Shown: piece by piece, positions 63,081 to 64,000 of the stretch | How positions within the stretch are numbered: position 1 is the first letter of the stretch | How the letters are laid out: each line of letters opens with the position of its first letter | Origin: JAKACA01 sp963769255 | Lineage (GTDB): Bacteria; Actinomycetota; Acidimicrobiia; Acidimicrobiales; Bog-793 | Assembly (NCBI GenBank): GCA_963769255.1 | Contig: CAVYKV010000001.1 | Coordinates: forward strand, 558,001 to 622,000 | DNA length: 64,000 nucleotides | Direction: 5' to 3' | Translations under genes and position numbers: made by a program | The notes under the pieces: generated by a model | The model's database searches: none | What the model saw: the letters and a program-made list of their open reading frames with translations, nothing else | What the model was told of the DNA's origin: nothing

Positions 63081-64000
63081 GTGCGCACCCTCCGGCACGT
63101 GACGATCCCCATGACCGACGGCACGCTGCTGGCCGCTCGCATCTGGCTTCACGACGGCGCCGAGAGCGACCCGGTGCCGGCCGTGCTCGAGTACGTCCCC
63201 TATCGCAAGGGGGACTGGTACGCCCGTGGCGACTCCATGATGCACCCGTACTTCGCAGGGCGCGGCTACGCCGCCGTACGCGTCGATCTCCGCGGCAGCG
63301 GTGACTCGGAGGGGCTCCTCCTCGACGAGTACCTCCCGCAGGAGCAGGAGGACGCCTGCGAGGTCATCGCCTGGCTGGCACGCCAGCCCTGGTGCTCGGG
63401 GCGGGTCGGGATGATCGGGTTCTCCTGGGGAGGCTTCGCTGCCCTCCAGGTGGCCGCCCTTCGCCCCCCCGGCCTGCAGGCCATCATCCCCTGCCACTCC
63501 ACCCACAATCGTTTTGTCAACGATGCCCACTACCTCGGCGGATGCGTCCTCGGTTCCGAGATGCTCTCGTGGTCCACCACGATGCTCGCCTACTTGGCGC
63601 TGCCGCCCGACCCGGATGCCGTCGGGGAGGCCTGGAAGGGCATGTGGAAGGCGCGGCTCGGGGCGGTCGAACCGCCCGTGCACGCCTGGCTCTCCCATCA
63701 GCGCTACGACGACTACTGGCGCCATGGCTCGCCCTGCGAGTCCTACGAGGACATCGACTGCGCCGTCTACGCCGTCGGGGGCACGGCCGACCCGTACGTC
63801 GACTCGGTGCCTCACCTTCTCCAAGGGCTGCGCTGCCCGAAGAAAGGCCTCATCGGTCCCTGGGCTCACTACTACCCGTTCGGCATCGATCCCGGGCCCC
63901 AGATCGGGTGGCTACAGGAGTGCGTCCGCTGGTGGGACTACTGGTTGAAGGACCTCGACAACGGGATCATGTCGGAGCCGGCGCTCACGGTCTGGATGCC
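63081..64000 (+). CDS. CocE/NonD-family alpha/beta hydrolase (cut by window end)
   Basis: The visible 306 residues show the X-Pro dipeptidyl-peptidase S15/CocE fold: TIPMTDGTLLAARIWLHDGA, VLEYVPYRKGDWYARGDSMM, YAAVRVDLRGSGDSEG and the nucleophile motif VGMIGFSWGGFAALQ (Ser). The Asp of the triad is in AVGGTADPYVDSV and the His in IGPWAHYYPFG. A jelly-roll C-terminal domain should follow outside the window. Members hydrolyse esters or amides, including cocaine, glutaryl amides and N-acyl amino acids, and are often annotated as acylases. GTG 63081 follows AGGCGAGG. An in-frame GTG at 63060 overlaps the binding-protein stop (GTGA) and is equally possible. The hydrolase would release the imported compound's acid. 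Confidence 0.88.
   Translation, partial: MRTLRHVTIPMTDGTLLAARIWLHDGAESDPVPAVLEYVPYRKGDWYARGDSMMHPYFAGRGYAAVRVDLRGSGDSEGLLLDEYLPQEQEDACEVIAWLARQPWCSGRVGMIGFSWGGFAALQVAALRPPGLQAIIPCHSTHNRFVNDAHYLGGCVLGSEMLSWSTTMLAYLALPPDPDAVGEAWKGMWKARLGAVEPPVHAWLSHQRYDDYWRHGSPCESYEDIDCAVYAVGGTADPYVDSVPHLLQGLRCPKKGLIGPWAHYYPFGIDPGPQIGWLQECVRWWDYWLKDLDNGIMSEPALTVWM

Overview
The window is high-GC DNA with actinobacterial features: a DUF2510-type C-terminal motif, a DinB/DUF664-like protein, a Tat-exported lipoprotein, GTG starts, and many genes joined by ATGA or GTGA stop/start overlaps. The genus cannot be fixed from sequence alone. An acidimicrobial or related deep-branching actinobacterium is a reasonable guess. 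About ten otherwise recognisable genes carry single-base frameshifts. The assembly is therefore either indel-prone or comes from a genome losing genes through insertion sequences.

Layout. (1) 1-3.5 kb: the 3' end of a Zn-alcohol dehydrogenase, a frameshifted TetR regulator and an ADP-forming acyl-CoA synthetase. (2) 3.6-16 kb: a mobile-element junkyard. It holds two IS3 fragments, a decapitated PucR-type regulator, a tRNA-like 3' end, two ISL3 elements and a nested pair of RIT (recombinases-in-trio) elements. RIT-1 (plus strand, 7488-12428) lies between the two halves of RIT-2 gene remnants on the minus strand. RIT-1 itself carries an ISL3 copy with exact 8-bp target duplications. The RIT ends share a precise three-core terminal architecture, and both ritA-proximal ends sit next to perfect palindromes. 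RIT-2 adjoins a truncated DDE transposase followed by its AAA ATPase. (3) 16.2-20 kb: a PAS/LuxR regulator, a short HD-GYP protein and a decayed IS1380 copy.

(4) 20.3-39.5 kb: the main biosynthetic locus. It has a Sfp-type phosphopantetheinyl transferase, a divergent operon of acyl-CoA dehydrogenase, a 2677-residue Pfa-like polyketide/secondary-lipid synthase (KS-AT-KS-ACP-ACP-KR-DH) and a giant acetyl-CoA-carboxylase-like protein, and then a convergent fixABCX operon (electron-transfer flavoprotein, ETF:quinone oxidoreductase, ferredoxin). Together these could supply extender units, build a long acyl chain, and exchange electrons at the alpha-beta position of the product. Both tandem ACPs have Thr where Ser is expected, and the biotin carboxylase domain has lost its catalytic segment, so the locus departs from textbook logic in two places.

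(5) 39.8-53 kb: mostly small, secreted or membrane proteins of unknown role, a DinB-like protein, a SnoaL-like protein and an ATP-grasp ligase, with gene-poor stretches. (6) 53.3-64 kb: a catabolic and uptake locus with two enolase-superfamily enzymes, an HpcH/HpaI aldolase, two paralogous family-5 solute-binding proteins, IclR and GntR regulators, a CocE-type hydrolase (cut by the window end) and an M24 protein. The M24 protein's metal-ligand spacing resembles the DMSP lyase DddP rather than a peptidase.
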